Of a DNA stretch of 64,000 bases, positions 45,997 to 55,074 are shown piece after piece. Every line of letters begins with the position of its first letter. Positions within the stretch are counted from its first letter, which is position 1. This DNA comes from Providencia alcalifaciens. Its GTDB lineage: Bacteria; Pseudomonadota; Gammaproteobacteria; Enterobacterales; Enterobacteriaceae. The stretch lies in assembly GCF_915403165.1 (NCBI RefSeq), contig NZ_OU659204.1, forward strand, positions 3,286,001 to 3,350,000, in the 5' to 3' direction. The position numbers were made by a program, and so were the translations under genes. Below the pieces are notes generated by a model. That model was not told the DNA's origin. It worked only from the letters and a program-made list of their open reading frames with translations, and made no database searches.

Positions 45997-48336
45997 ATGC
46001 ACTCACACTCTCATAAAGATACCCATGCACATAGCACGTCTTGCTGCTCAGGAAACACTTGCTCATCCGCAACTGTAGAGAATGGCAAAACAGAAAGTCA
46101 TGGCGCATCATCCCATGAACATCATCATGACGATGACAAAAATCATGCTCATGATGATGATGAAAAATCCCATCAGCATGGTAGTTGTTGTAGCTCAACA
46201 TCCGCTGCAAATGATGATGTAGAGCCCACCCAAACCGCTAAACAACGTTTTAGCTGGATTGTACGTGGGATGGACTGCCCAAGCTGCGCGGCTAAAATCG
46301 AAAACGCGATCTCCCAAATTCGCGAAGTCGCTCAAGCCAAAGTCCTCTTTGCCACTGAAAAACTCGTCGTCGACGCTGACAAAGACGTCACTGCCGTCGT
46401 TCGTTCAACTGTCGAAGCCGCAGGTTACGAATTGCATGATGTGGGTAGCGCAGGCGCAGCGTCAGCACCGCCACCAAGCTTATTGAGTGAAGCCAAGCCC
46501 GTCATCATTTTAGCAATCCTGATGGCAATCAGTTGGGGACTTGAGTTTGTTAATCCACAGCTGGGTAACGTTGCGTTTATCCTAACCACATTATTTGGGT
46601 TATACCCTATTGCGCGTAAATCGTTACGTTTGATCCGTACCGGTACACCATTTGCGATTGAAACCTTGATGACCGTTGCCGCTGTAGGGGCTATTTTCAT
46701 CCAAGCAACTGAAGAAGCCGCCATGGTTATCTTGCTGTTTATGCTGGGTGAAATGCTTGAATCCTACTCTGCGGGGCGTGCTCGCCGAGGTGTTAGCGCA
46801 CTCATGGCTTTAGTGCCTGAAGATGCCGTGCTTATCAAGGATGAACAAAAAACATCGGTTGCTGTCGCACAGTTACGCCCTGGTGACATCATTGAAATTG
46901 CACCTGGCGGCCGATTACCAACCGATGCGGTACTTGTTACTGGATTCGCGAGTTTTGATGAAAGCGCATTAACGGGTGAATCCGTCCCTGTAGAACGCAG
47001 TGCTGGGGAAAAAGTGGCTGCGGGCTGTTTGTCTGTCGATAAAGCCGTACAAATGGAAGTGGTGTCCGAGCAAGGTCAAAATGCTATCGACCGCATTTTG
47101 CAACTGATTGAAGAAGCGGAAGAACGCCGCGCACCAATTGAGCGATTTATCGACCGCTTCAGCCGCATCTATACCCCAATTATCATGTTGATTTCGGCCT
47201 TGGTGATAGTGATCCCACCAATGTTCTTCGGTGCAGCATGGGACACTTGGATTTACCGTGGTCTGACTCTGCTGTTAATTGGTTGCCCTTGCGCACTGGT
47301 TATCTCAACCCCTGCGGCAATCACCTCCGCACTGGCAACGGCCACTCGCCGAGGCGCTTTAATTAAAGGCGGTGCTGCATTAGAGCAATTGGGAACAGTC
47401 ACTACGATTGCACTGGATAAAACAGGCACACTGACAGAAGGTAAACCACACGTCACCGATATCGTCCCTGTTGAAGGTCTGAGTGAAAGCGAGTTAATTC
47501 GTATCACGGCATCGGTTGAAGTCGGCTCTCATCACCCACTGGCTAAAGCTATCGTCAACAAAGCTGAAGCGTTATCTATCACTGTTGAAGAAGCGTTAGA
47601 GCGTAAAGCGCTAGCGGGTAAAGGGGTTGAAGGTTCCTTTAATGGTAAGCAAGTGTTAGTCAGCGCACCATCAAGGGTAGAGCCACCATTAAGCAGCCAA
47701 TGGCAAGCGAAAGTGGAAGCCTTAGAAGCGCAAGGTAAAACGGTTGTCGTCACGTTAGAAGATAACCACGTTATCGGCTTAACGGCTATGCAAGATACCT
47801 TACGTAGCGACGCTGTTGATGCGATGACTATGTTGAAAGCGTTAAATGTCAACGCAGTGATGCTAACTGGCGATAACCCGCGTGCCGCCAGCGCCATCGC
47901 AAATCAGCTAGGCATGGAGTTCCGTGCAGGATTATTGCCAGAAGATAAAGTAACCGCAGTGATGGAGCTTAATCGCAACCACAGCACCATGATGGTGGGT
48001 GATGGTATCAATGATGCTCCAGCTATGAAAGCCTCAAGCATTGGTGTTGCAATGGGTGGTGGGACTGACGTTGCTTTAGAAACTGCGGATGCTGCTTTAA
48101 CCCATAACCGTTTGACTGGATTACCTGAAATCGTCGCATTATCCAGAGCCACACGTAAAATAATCCGCGAAAATATTGCTATCGCTTTAGGCTTAAAAGG
48201 TGTTTTCTTAGTCACCAGTCTATTAGGTATTACAGGTTTATGGGTGGCGGTATTAGCAGATTCTGGTGCTACCGCATTAGTCACCGCTAACGCAATTCGC
48301 TTACTGCGCGTTAAGCTGCCCGAAATCAAAAAATAG
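45997..48336 (+). CDS. zntA: Zn(II)/Cd(II)/Pb(II)-exporting P1B-type ATPase
   Basis: Exports excess zinc, cadmium and lead across the inner membrane. 779 residues. The first ~62 residues are rich in His (14), Asp and Cys, an extension longer than in E. coli ZntA and likely metal-binding. A heavy-metal-associated domain follows with GMDC94-PSC97. The membrane core has the CPC metal-site motif (GCPCALV), the phosphorylation motif DKTGT, the SHHPLAKA HP motif and GDGINDAPAM. Regulated by the ZntR-type promoter just upstream; terminator immediately downstream. Confidence 0.97.
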   Translation: MHSHSHKDTHAHSTSCCSGNTCSSATVENGKTESHGASSHEHHHDDDKNHAHDDDEKSHQHGSCCSSTSAANDDVEPTQTAKQRFSWIVRGMDCPSCAAKIENAISQIREVAQAKVLFATEKLVVDADKDVTAVVRSTVEAAGYELHDVGSAGAASAPPPSLLSEAKPVIILAILMAISWGLEFVNPQLGNVAFILTTLFGLYPIARKSLRLIRTGTPFAIETLMTVAAVGAIFIQATEEAAMVILLFMLGEMLESYSAGRARRGVSALMALVPEDAVLIKDEQKTSVAVAQLRPGDIIEIAPGGRLPTDAVLVTGFASFDESALTGESVPVERSAGEKVAAGCLSVDKAVQMEVVSEQGQNAIDRILQLIEEAEERRAPIERFIDRFSRIYTPIIMLISALVIVIPPMFFGAAWDTWIYRGLTLLLIGCPCALVISTPAAITSALATATRRGALIKGGAALEQLGTVTTIALDKTGTLTEGKPHVTDIVPVEGLSESELIRITASVEVGSHHPLAKAIVNKAEALSITVEEALERKALAGKGVEGSFNGKQVLVSAPSRVEPPLSSQWQAKVEALEAQGKTVVVTLEDNHVIGLTAMQDTLRSDAVDAMTMLKALNVNAVMLTGDNPRAASAIANQLGMEFRAGLLPEDKVTAVMELNRNHSTMMVGDGINDAPAMKASSIGVAMGGGTDVALETADAALTHNRLTGLPEIVALSRATRKIIRENIAIALGLKGVFLVTSLLGITGLWVAVLADSGATALVTANAIRLLRVKLPEIKK

Positions 48337-48358
48337 CCTTTCTTTAGTTTGATATCTC

Positions 48359-48392
48359 AACGCCGTAATGATGATCATTACGGCGTTTTTTT
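48359..48392 (+). terminator. Rho-independent terminator after zntA
   Basis: AACGCCGTAATG pairs with CATTACGGCGTT, a 12-bp stem with a short loop and a T run. Confidence 0.93.
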
Positions 48393-48528
48393 ATGCGTGG
48401 AAAATTTAAAATCATCAATTACAGCAAAGAGTTACATGAACCATTCACCGTCTGAATTTAGGACTAACTTTTCTCCCGCACACAGAAATATTGGGTAATA
48501 TCTCGGTCATCAACAACATTTACTGAGC

Positions 48529-49437
48529 GTGGATATGGCTAATAATGCAAGTTCAATACCTCATGATGCCGCCTTTAAAGGCTTTATGACAAAGCAGGGT
48601 AATGCCCGAGATTTCTTTGAGCTTCATTTACCTGAGCAAATTAAACGCTTGTGCGATTTCGATACGCTCACCCTCATTAATTCAGCTTTTATTGATAGCA
48701 AATTGAGAACCCGGTTTTCCGATGTTCTCTATTCTGTACAAACAAAAATGGGAGATAGCTATATCTATCTGTTAGTCGAGCATCAATCGACACCTGATAA
48801 GTTGATGGGTTGGCGTTTAATGCACTACGCATTTATGGCGATGAATCAGCATTTACAGCAAGGGCATAAAACCTTACCGCTCGTAGTTCCCATTCTGTTT
48901 TATCACGGGGAAACATCCCCCTATCCTTATGAAGGTACATGGACACAATGCTTGCCCCACGCTGAAATAGCCCATGACCTGTATAGCAGCCCTTTCCCGT
49001 TGGTGGATATCACCGTAGTTGAGGATACCGAAATAGTTAGTCACCGCAAAATCGCTGTGATGGAACTCGCAATGAAACACAAAAAACTACGAAATGACCA
49101 CCAGAGAGTCACTGAGCACTTCGTTCAAATATTAAACAACCACTATAATGACAAAGATGATGTGATCACTATCTTGAATTACTTATTTATCATTATGGAT
49201 TCACCTTATTACACATACATTGTCGAGACATTAATCGACCAAGCCGAAAACCATCGAGGAACTATTATGAATATTGCACAGCGGTTAAAAAATGAAGGTA
49301 AAGAAAAAGGAAAAGAAGAAGGAAAAGAAGAAACCTTACAACAGGTTGTATTAAAGAGCTTACAACTTGGTTTAAGCATTGACGTTATCCGCAAACTCAC
49401 TGGGTTATCAGACAGTGAAATTCAAGCGCTTAATTAA
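48529..49437 (+). CDS. Rpn family recombination-promoting nuclease (YhgA-like)
   Basis: 302-residue PD-(D/E)XK nuclease of the Rpn family, once annotated as transposase_31. The active-site pattern D65 ... E84-x-Q86 (SDVLYSV, LLVEHQS) is present. E. coli Rpn proteins are DNA nucleases that raise RecA-independent recombination and have been linked to phage defence. Residues 247-302 form a separate C-terminal module with a Glu/Lys-rich coiled segment and a helix-turn-helix-like end (GLSIDVIRKLTGLSDSEIQAL). That module can also be made alone from an internal start. It lies between zntA and tusA, an accessory insertion relative to E. coli. Confidence 0.92.
   Translation: MDMANNASSIPHDAAFKGFMTKQGNARDFFELHLPEQIKRLCDFDTLTLINSAFIDSKLRTRFSDVLYSVQTKMGDSYIYLLVEHQSTPDKLMGWRLMHYAFMAMNQHLQQGHKTLPLVVPILFYHGETSPYPYEGTWTQCLPHAEIAHDLYSSPFPLVDITVVEDTEIVSHRKIAVMELAMKHKKLRNDHQRVTEHFVQILNNHYNDKDDVITILNYLFIIMDSPYYTYIVETLIDQAENHRGTIMNIAQRLKNEGKEKGKEEGKEETLQQVVLKSLQLGLSIDVIRKLTGLSDSEIQALN
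49267..49437 (+). CDS. Internal in-frame small form of the Rpn protein (RpnS type)
   Basis: An in-frame ATG at residue 247 of the Rpn gene is preceded by GAGGAA 6 nt upstream, a better ribosome site than most starts in this window. It would give a 56-residue protein equal to the C-terminal domain. In E. coli such small forms (RpnS) are translated from inside rpn genes and block the toxic full-length nuclease. Expression here is predicted, not shown. Confidence 0.65.
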   Translation: MNIAQRLKNEGKEKGKEEGKEETLQQVVLKSLQLGLSIDVIRKLTGLSDSEIQALN

Positions 49438-49471
49438 ACAACAAATTATGTAAGTATCGGGATAAATAGTT

Positions 49472-49801
49472 ATGAATATTGCCACACGTTTAAGATATGA
49501 AGGATATAAGAAAGGATTTGCACAAGGGTTTGTAGAAGGATTCGAGGAAGAATTCACTGTGGGATTACAAACAGCGCTCAAAGTAGGTAAAGCCATCTGC
49601 CAACAAGAGATAACCTTAAATGCACTACAACTTGGCTTAAACATAGAAACTATCAGTAAAATCACTGAATTATCAATCAGTGAAATTCAAGCACTTATTG
49701 ACCGCCCATCAACAAAGCCTCCTGCGAAGCAAAAAGGCTATCTCTCATCAATGCCGCTGGCTAGGTATTACAAGCCGCTGGATTTTTTGCGCAATAAATA
49801 A
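49472..49801 (+). CDS. Stand-alone Rpn C-terminal module, truncated paralog
   Basis: 109 residues starting [19 protein letters not shown] and containing [25 protein letters not shown], clearly homologous to the C-terminal module of the Rpn gene 35 bp upstream (which begins MNIAQRLKNEG). The nuclease domain is absent. It may be a functional RpnS-like small protein or a remnant of a second rpn gene. The last ~34 residues (after SEIQAL) have no counterpart, and its 3' end overlaps tusA on the other strand by 34 bp, suggesting the original stop was lost. Confidence 0.65.
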   Translation: MNIATRLRYEGYKKGFAQGFVEGFEEEFTVGLQTALKVGKAICQQEITLNALQLGLNIETISKITELSISEIQALIDRPSTKPPAKQKGYLSSMPLARYYKPLDFLRNK

Positions 49802-50022
49802 CGATACGGCGCATTTTCCGCTTCAACCGCCAGCAGCTCGTGCTCCATAAAACGGCAAAAACCGGGAATATCGCGGGTGGTTGCGGGGTCATCTGCAATG
49901 ATTAACAACGTATCACCGTCCGCCATATTGCGTACGGTTTTACGTACCAGCATTACAGGTTCAGGGCAGCGCAGCCCTAGCGTATCAAGGGTTTTCGTTG
50001 GATTAGAAAATAAGTCAGACAT
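49768..50022 (-). CDS. tusA: Sulfur carrier protein TusA
   Basis: Accepts persulfide sulfur from IscS and passes it to TusBCD for 2-thiouridine formation in tRNA. 84 residues with the CPxP motif, catalytic C19 (LRCPEPVM). Slightly longer than usual by its first residues, typical for SirA/TusA otherwise. Divergent from yhhQ; its 3' end overlaps the Rpn-module gene. Confidence 0.96.
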   Translation of the reverse strand: MSDLFSNPTKTLDTLGLRCPEPVMLVRKTVRNMADGDTLLIIADDPATTRDIPGFCRFMEHELLAVEAENAPYRYLLRKKSSGL

Positions 50023-50144
50023 AACACCACATTCTCTTGGTCATCAATGCGCTTATTGTAAAGCCACGCGCAGTGGATGAACAGTTTTGATTTTGTTGCG
50101 CAACGAGAGTATGATGCGCTCTTCCCAATTTAGGGATGTTATTC

Positions 50145-50177
50145 ATGGGTTCCCTCACCCCATTGCCACTAAAAAGG
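50145..50177 (+). promoter_or_regulatory. PreQ1-I riboswitch controlling yhhQ
   Basis: The 33-nt element has stem P1 ATGGG/CCCAT, the L1 loop TTCCCTCAC with the C-rich ligand pocket, an A-rich L3 (CACTAAAAA), and a 3' AAGG able to pair with CCCU of L1 to form the H-type pseudoknot. The AAGG is also the ribosome binding site of yhhQ, whose ATG is 7 nt downstream, so ligand binding would shut off translation. Architecture closely follows the known Thermoanaerobacter class I aptamer, and YhhQ is a queuosine-precursor transporter. Confidence 0.82.
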
Positions 50178-50183
50178 TACAAT

Positions 50184-50852
50184 ATGTTTACGTTTACTCC
50201 GCAGCAAAAAGCCACTGCGTTAATTTGGCTATCGTTATTTCATATTTTAATTATTACATCCAGCAACTACTTGGTGCAGTTACCCATTAATATTTTTGGG
50301 TTTCATACTACCTGGGGTGCCTTTACCTTTCCCTTTATTTTCCTTGCTACGGACTTAACCGTTCGCATCTATGGTGCGCCATTAGCTCGCCGAATTATCA
50401 CTGCGGTTATGCTACCAGCACTGTTAATTTCGTATGTGATTTCTGCTCTATTCTTCCAAGGAGAATGGCAAGGTTTCGCGGCTATCATGACATTTAACCT
50501 GTTTGTTGCACGTATCGCGGCGGCAAGTTTTATGGCATATGTCCTCGGCCAAATCTTGGATGTCAGCGTATTTAACCGCCTGCGCCAAAACAAACGTTGG
50601 TTTGTGGCTCCCGCCTGCGCCATGTTTTTTGGTAACTTGATTGATACCATCGCGTTCTTCTTTATCGCGTTTTATCAAAGCAGCGATCCGTTTATGGCAG
50701 CAAATTGGATGGAAATCGCTCTGGTTGATTACGTCTTCAAGTTATTAATTTGTATGCTGTTCTTCTTGCCAGCTTATGGTTTATTACTGAACTTTATTTT
50801 GAAGACTTTCTTCGCTACCGCCAGCAAGAAACAATTATCCCCGCAGCACTGA
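50184..50852 (+). CDS. yhhQ: Queuosine precursor transporter
   Basis: Inner-membrane importer (VUT/DUF165 family) of preQ0/preQ1, precursors of the queuosine tRNA modification. Start set at ATG 50184 (MFTFTPQQK), matching E. coli YhhQ and placed correctly after the riboswitch AAGG; the upstream frame from 50136 would run through the riboswitch. The 222 residues have six or so helices and conserved HILIITSSNYLVQLP, TWGAFTFPFIFLATDLTVR and FGNLIDTIAFFFIAF. Confidence 0.96.
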   Translation: MFTFTPQQKATALIWLSLFHILIITSSNYLVQLPINIFGFHTTWGAFTFPFIFLATDLTVRIYGAPLARRIITAVMLPALLISYVISALFFQGEWQGFAAIMTFNLFVARIAAASFMAYVLGQILDVSVFNRLRQNKRWFVAPACAMFFGNLIDTIAFFFIAFYQSSDPFMAANWMEIALVDYVFKLLICMLFFLPAYGLLLNFILKTFFATASKKQLSPQH

Positions 50853-50854
50853 GA

Positions 50855-50890
50855 TAAAAAAGGGAGATAAGCCATCACTTATCTCCCAAA
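50855..50890. terminator. Bidirectional terminator between yhhQ and glpC
   Basis: GGGAGATAAG pairs with CTTATCTCCC, a 10-bp stem. On the minus strand it is followed by TTTTTT, so it is strongest for the glpABC operon. Confidence 0.88.
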
Positions 50891-50940
50891 GGGTTAACTT
50901 TATTAATACCTAACTACTTTTCACATTACTCAACAATTGA

Positions 50941-52137
50941 TTATTCGAGCGCGCGAGCCAGCAGCGAAATTGGGTGTTCACATTTCTTACTGGTGGACAT
51001 TTCAATTTGCCATTTACAGGTTTCACAGTCGGTGATCACCATATCCGCACCGCTCTCTTCAATTTGACGGAACAGCCCAGCCCCAATACCTTGGGAAACT
51101 TCGTAGTTCTCTTTTTTGAACCCGTAAGTTCCTGCGATACCACAACATTGTGAATCTAAAACAATCAGTTCTACACCCGGCACACGCTTAATCAGCTCAA
51201 GGGTGTAGGACGTCCAACCCATTTTTTCCATATGGCACGGTGTGTGATAAGCCACTTTTAATGGAGTGTGTTTCAGTTTCAGCTCGCGTCCTTCTTCCAG
51301 CAGACGATAAATATAGCGGGTCGCTAATTCAATGTTATCGCGCATCTCAGAGGTATCAACATCCAGCACATGGGTATACTCATCACGAATGGTAAATGTA
51401 CAGGTCGATGAGGTCGCCACGACAGGAATATGTTTCTCCAGAATCGTCTCTTGGAGTGACTCCAAATTCACATTCGCTTGGCGTTTCGCTTGCTTCATAA
51501 ATCCGTTCGCGATCAGCGCCACACCACAACATTTTTCACGTTTTAGTAACTGCACACCAATGTTCATGCCATTAAAGACTTTAATTAAGTCTTTACCCAA
51601 TTGAGGGTGGTTATAATTGACAAAACACCCATGAAAATACGCTACTTGCTCTGCAAACTTTGCCTGCTCTGCAGCTTGTTTACCGTACCAACGACGGAAA
51701 GTCCCGAATGAGTATTTCGGCAGTTCACGGCGATGGTCTATTTTCAGGGCTTTATCCAGAATTTGGCGAACGGGTTTTAAGCCAGTAATCGTGTTGACTA
51801 CAGGGGCAAACGGGGTCGATAAGGAACCCATAATGTCCGTATGGCTTAAAATCGCATCACGCAGTTTTGGTTTCTGCTGGCTATAGGTATTACGAGCGCG
51901 TGCGATAATGTCGCCAATCTTCACATCAGATGGGCAGGCCACTTCGCAACGCTTACAGTTGGTACAGAATTTCAATGCATCATCGTACATCATCGGATCT
52001 TTTAAGCGTAAACGCTCACCGTCAGGGCCCGCTTGTTTTGGCCCCGGATACAGTGGGTTCGCTTTTGCCACTGGGCAATAGGTGGTACAAACGGTGCATT
52101 TTATACAGCTTTCAAAGCTTGCATCTTGAATACTCAT
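50941..52137 (-). CDS. glpC: Anaerobic glycerol-3-phosphate dehydrogenase, subunit C
   Basis: Iron-sulfur, membrane-associated subunit that connects GlpAB to menaquinone during anaerobic growth. 398 residues with two [4Fe-4S] motifs near the N-terminus (CIKCTVCTTYCP and CTNCKRCEVACP) and two CCG domains (CCGVAL, CCGIAG) typical of heterodisulfide-reductase-like proteins. Overlaps glpB by 4 bp; last gene of glpABC. Confidence 0.96.
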   Translation of the reverse strand: MSIQDASFESCIKCTVCTTYCPVAKANPLYPGPKQAGPDGERLRLKDPMMYDDALKFCTNCKRCEVACPSDVKIGDIIARARNTYSQQKPKLRDAILSHTDIMGSLSTPFAPVVNTITGLKPVRQILDKALKIDHRRELPKYSFGTFRRWYGKQAAEQAKFAEQVAYFHGCFVNYNHPQLGKDLIKVFNGMNIGVQLLKREKCCGVALIANGFMKQAKRQANVNLESLQETILEKHIPVVATSSTCTFTIRDEYTHVLDVDTSEMRDNIELATRYIYRLLEEGRELKLKHTPLKVAYHTPCHMEKMGWTSYTLELIKRVPGVELIVLDSQCCGIAGTYGFKKENYEVSQGIGAGLFRQIEESGADMVITDCETCKWQIEMSTSKKCEHPISLLARALE

Positions 52138-53429
52138 TGCGCCACCTCCGCCTGCATGGCTTTATCTTTAGCAAATTCATTCACGATTTCATTCGCGGCA
52201 TATAAACCACTGACTAGCGAAACCCCTGCACCACAACCTTGAGTTAACGGGTCAAATCCGCTTAATACTGCCCCCGCAACATACAGGTTTTCGATGGTTT
52301 CTCCGTGTTTTTTACCTCGTAAATTCCCGTCGGTTTGTACACCAAATGCCATATATGGTTGGGAAGCAAAGAACTCTTTGTTCGTCCATTTGGCACGGTC
52401 GCCAATTTCGCATAAATCCAAATGCATCAATGGTTCATACACTTGGTCAAATTTCGCCACCAAACCGTTATTAAAGAAACTCCCCGTCGCCAACACAAAA
52501 TGTTTGGCTTTCAATGAAATATTGCCGTGATTACGAGTTTGTACAGATTCAATACGTGATCCCACGAAATTGACGGAAGTAACTTTATCACCCGGCATCA
52601 TGATCCCGCCCTGACGGCGGAATTGGCGTAATAGCATTTCATGAAGGCGAATACCTAATAAAGATGGCGGTAATGTTGGCAGTAAAAATAACGGCTTACC
52701 TAAGCGTTTCTGTAACTCTAACATTGGCTCTTCACTATCGAGACCAATACACGCAGGCATAAACACTGCATCCGCATTGGCGACTAACGGTGCAATTTCT
52801 TCCACGATTTGCGCCATATTTTCAGGTCTATCTAACCAACGAGCGACGTTAATCGCGCGAAACTCGCTTGGGTTTTCTCTTAAACGATCAAGCAGTGGCA
52901 AGTGAACATAGCACGCCTCCGCTTCTAACCCTTGACGGTCTAGTTCATCCGCCACCATTTGCGGTTGAAAATCGAGGAAACCTTCAATGCCCACAACCGC
53001 AATTTTGCCTAATTCCATCGGTTGATGGAGCGCGGTTGTTGGCACCGATTCAGGGCTGAGCCATGTCATTCGCTTATGACCTAACGGCGTAATACGGTAA
53101 TGGTTTTCTTCGCAAGAACCTTTTAGATGTAGCCCTGCTTGCTGTAATGTTGCCTGTGCCAATTTAGCCAGCTCAGCGACTTTTTCTGCTCCAATCAAAC
53201 TGTACGGATGACTCGGTGCTTGCTGTTTTAGCGCTTCCAACATGGATAGCGGCTGCTCGACTTGAGTGCCATCAGGAAGATTCGTTAATAAATCCAATGA
53301 CCCCGACGAGAAATGTAGTGCGTTCTGCCCGGCACTCACGATGGCGCAAGAAAGTCCTGATTGAGTCAGACGAATTCCACAGATAAGACCGGCAAGGCCT
53401 CCGCCCATCACTACTGCATCATATTTCAT
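52134..53429 (-). CDS. glpB: Anaerobic glycerol-3-phosphate dehydrogenase, subunit B
   Basis: FMN-binding subunit of the anaerobic dehydrogenase. 431 residues, with the nucleotide loop GGGLAGLICGIRL near the N-terminus and a C-terminal GVQTDGNLRG...GFDPLTQGCGAGVSL segment. Overlaps glpA by 11 bp and glpC by 4 bp, so the three are translationally coupled. Confidence 0.95.
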   Translation of the reverse strand: MKYDAVVMGGGLAGLICGIRLTQSGLSCAIVSAGQNALHFSSGSLDLLTNLPDGTQVEQPLSMLEALKQQAPSHPYSLIGAEKVAELAKLAQATLQQAGLHLKGSCEENHYRITPLGHKRMTWLSPESVPTTALHQPMELGKIAVVGIEGFLDFQPQMVADELDRQGLEAEACYVHLPLLDRLRENPSEFRAINVARWLDRPENMAQIVEEIAPLVANADAVFMPACIGLDSEEPMLELQKRLGKPLFLLPTLPPSLLGIRLHEMLLRQFRRQGGIMMPGDKVTSVNFVGSRIESVQTRNHGNISLKAKHFVLATGSFFNNGLVAKFDQVYEPLMHLDLCEIGDRAKWTNKEFFASQPYMAFGVQTDGNLRGKKHGETIENLYVAGAVLSGFDPLTQGCGAGVSLVSGLYAANEIVNEFAKDKAMQAEVAQ

Positions 53430-55074
53430 TCTCTGCCTCCTTCTGAGCAGGCTGGCTCAATGTGCTTTCATTCATGCCGCATAATCCGTGATATACCCAA
53501 CTGGTGAATTCGCTTTCACGCAAAGCATCCCCCCAAGCAATCGGTCTCACTCCCTTCCAACGCTCATTTAAGAAGTGCCCCAGTTGCTGCTCAGTTTCAT
53601 GTGGTGTGGTGACGTTAAAACGATTGAGTAATCCAGCCGCGCGGCACGCACAAAGTTCACCTTGGCACGTCCCCATACCCACACGGGTACGACGGCGTAA
53701 ATCAAGCAAGTTATTGACGGTTAAAGATTCCACCGCATAGCGAACTTCCCCCGCCGTCACCGCTTCACACTCACATACTAAGCTTTTATCTAAACGGTTA
53801 GCACTGAGGATCGCAGACGCCCTATCACCATGGCGATAAACCGCAGAACCGCGAATAGGTGCGGGGATAGAGACCACATTACGCAGCGCTTCTTCTGCGC
53901 TGTGTTGAGATCCCGGCAGTGGTGCTTCCGCAGTGGTACATGGAGTCGTAACACCCAATTTCTCACAGACTTTGTTGGTCGCCCATTCTGCCATTAAGCG
54001 ATAAGTCATTAACTTACCGCCCGTAATGGTAATGAAACCATCTAAACCATCGCGTTTTGCGTGGTCGAGTAACACGATACCGCGGCTCACGTTACGACCA
54101 GAAGGATCGTCATCGCTCGCCACTAATGGGCGAACACCCGCATACGCGCGTAAAATGCGCGTTGTCGCTAATGCAGGGGATAACATAGAGCCTTCACGGA
54201 TCAAAATATCCACTTCTTCTGGTGTCACATACATATTATCGATTTGGTCATATTCGATATGCGTTGATGTAGTACCAATCAGAGAAATGGTATCCCCCGG
54301 AACCAGAATGTCCGCATCTGCCGGTTTACGACAACGGTTGATCACCATGTTATTAAGACGGTGACCTAAAATAAGTAATGCCCCTTTCGCTGGGAACATT
54401 TTGATTTTCAGATCTGCGTATTCGGCAATTTTTTGTCCCCAAATTCCGCCAGCATTCACCACGATTTGTGCATGAATATCATATTGGCGCTTAGCTTGAT
54501 GATCATAAACAGTCACGCCGCGAACTTTATCCCTTTGGCGGATCAAGCCAATCACTTCATGGTAAGTCAGCACATTAGCGCCATGTTCGCGCGCATCGAG
54601 CATATTGGCTGCGGTTAAACGGAATGGATCGACGGTGCCATCGGGCACGCGAACTGCACCAATCAAACGCGGGTTAACTGAAGGTTCTAAGCGAATGGCT
54701 TCTGCGGGATCAATCGCTTGAGCATCAATGCCTGCGGATTGGCAAGCTGTGATAAATTGCTGCTGATATTCGAGACTATCTTCAGGTAGGGTAATAAAGA
54801 GTCCATCGGTTTTTTCAATACAATGATGGGCAATACGCTTAAGAATTTTGTTTTCTTCTATACACTCTCTTGCCGATTCACTATCTGTCACAGCATAACG
54901 AGCGCCACTGTGTAGCAAGCCATGGTTACGCCCTGTTGCACCTGTCGCAATATCATGCCGTTCTAGCAAAACTGCTTTTAATCCACGGCGAGCGCAGTCA
55001 CGAGCGACACCTGCACCTGTTGCGCCACCACCGATAATGATGACATCCGTTTCAGTCACAGATGAGCCATTCAT
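53419..55074 (-). CDS. glpA: Anaerobic glycerol-3-phosphate dehydrogenase, subunit A
   Basis: FAD-containing catalytic subunit that oxidises glycerol 3-phosphate to dihydroxyacetone phosphate. 551 residues: FAD loop IIGGGATGAGVARDCARRG, GRNHGLLHSGARY, and a C-terminal BFD-like [2Fe-2S] domain (VCECEAVTAGEV, GMGTCQGELCACR). First gene of glpABC and divergent from glpTQ across a shared regulatory region. Confidence 0.97.
   Translation of the reverse strand: MNGSSVTETDVIIIGGGATGAGVARDCARRGLKAVLLERHDIATGATGRNHGLLHSGARYAVTDSESARECIEENKILKRIAHHCIEKTDGLFITLPEDSLEYQQQFITACQSAGIDAQAIDPAEAIRLEPSVNPRLIGAVRVPDGTVDPFRLTAANMLDAREHGANVLTYHEVIGLIRQRDKVRGVTVYDHQAKRQYDIHAQIVVNAGGIWGQKIAEYADLKIKMFPAKGALLILGHRLNNMVINRCRKPADADILVPGDTISLIGTTSTHIEYDQIDNMYVTPEEVDILIREGSMLSPALATTRILRAYAGVRPLVASDDDPSGRNVSRGIVLLDHAKRDGLDGFITITGGKLMTYRLMAEWATNKVCEKLGVTTPCTTAEAPLPGSQHSAEEALRNVVSIPAPIRGSAVYRHGDRASAILSANRLDKSLVCECEAVTAGEVRYAVESLTVNNLLDLRRRTRVGMGTCQGELCACRAAGLLNRFNVTTPHETEQQLGHFLNERWKGVRPIAWGDALRESEFTSWVYHGLCGMNESTLSQPAQKEAENEI

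Noticed and set aside
48529..49437. Insertion-sequence transposase
   Set aside because: The domain is the Rpn PD-(D/E)XK nuclease; there are no terminal inverted repeats or target duplications around it.
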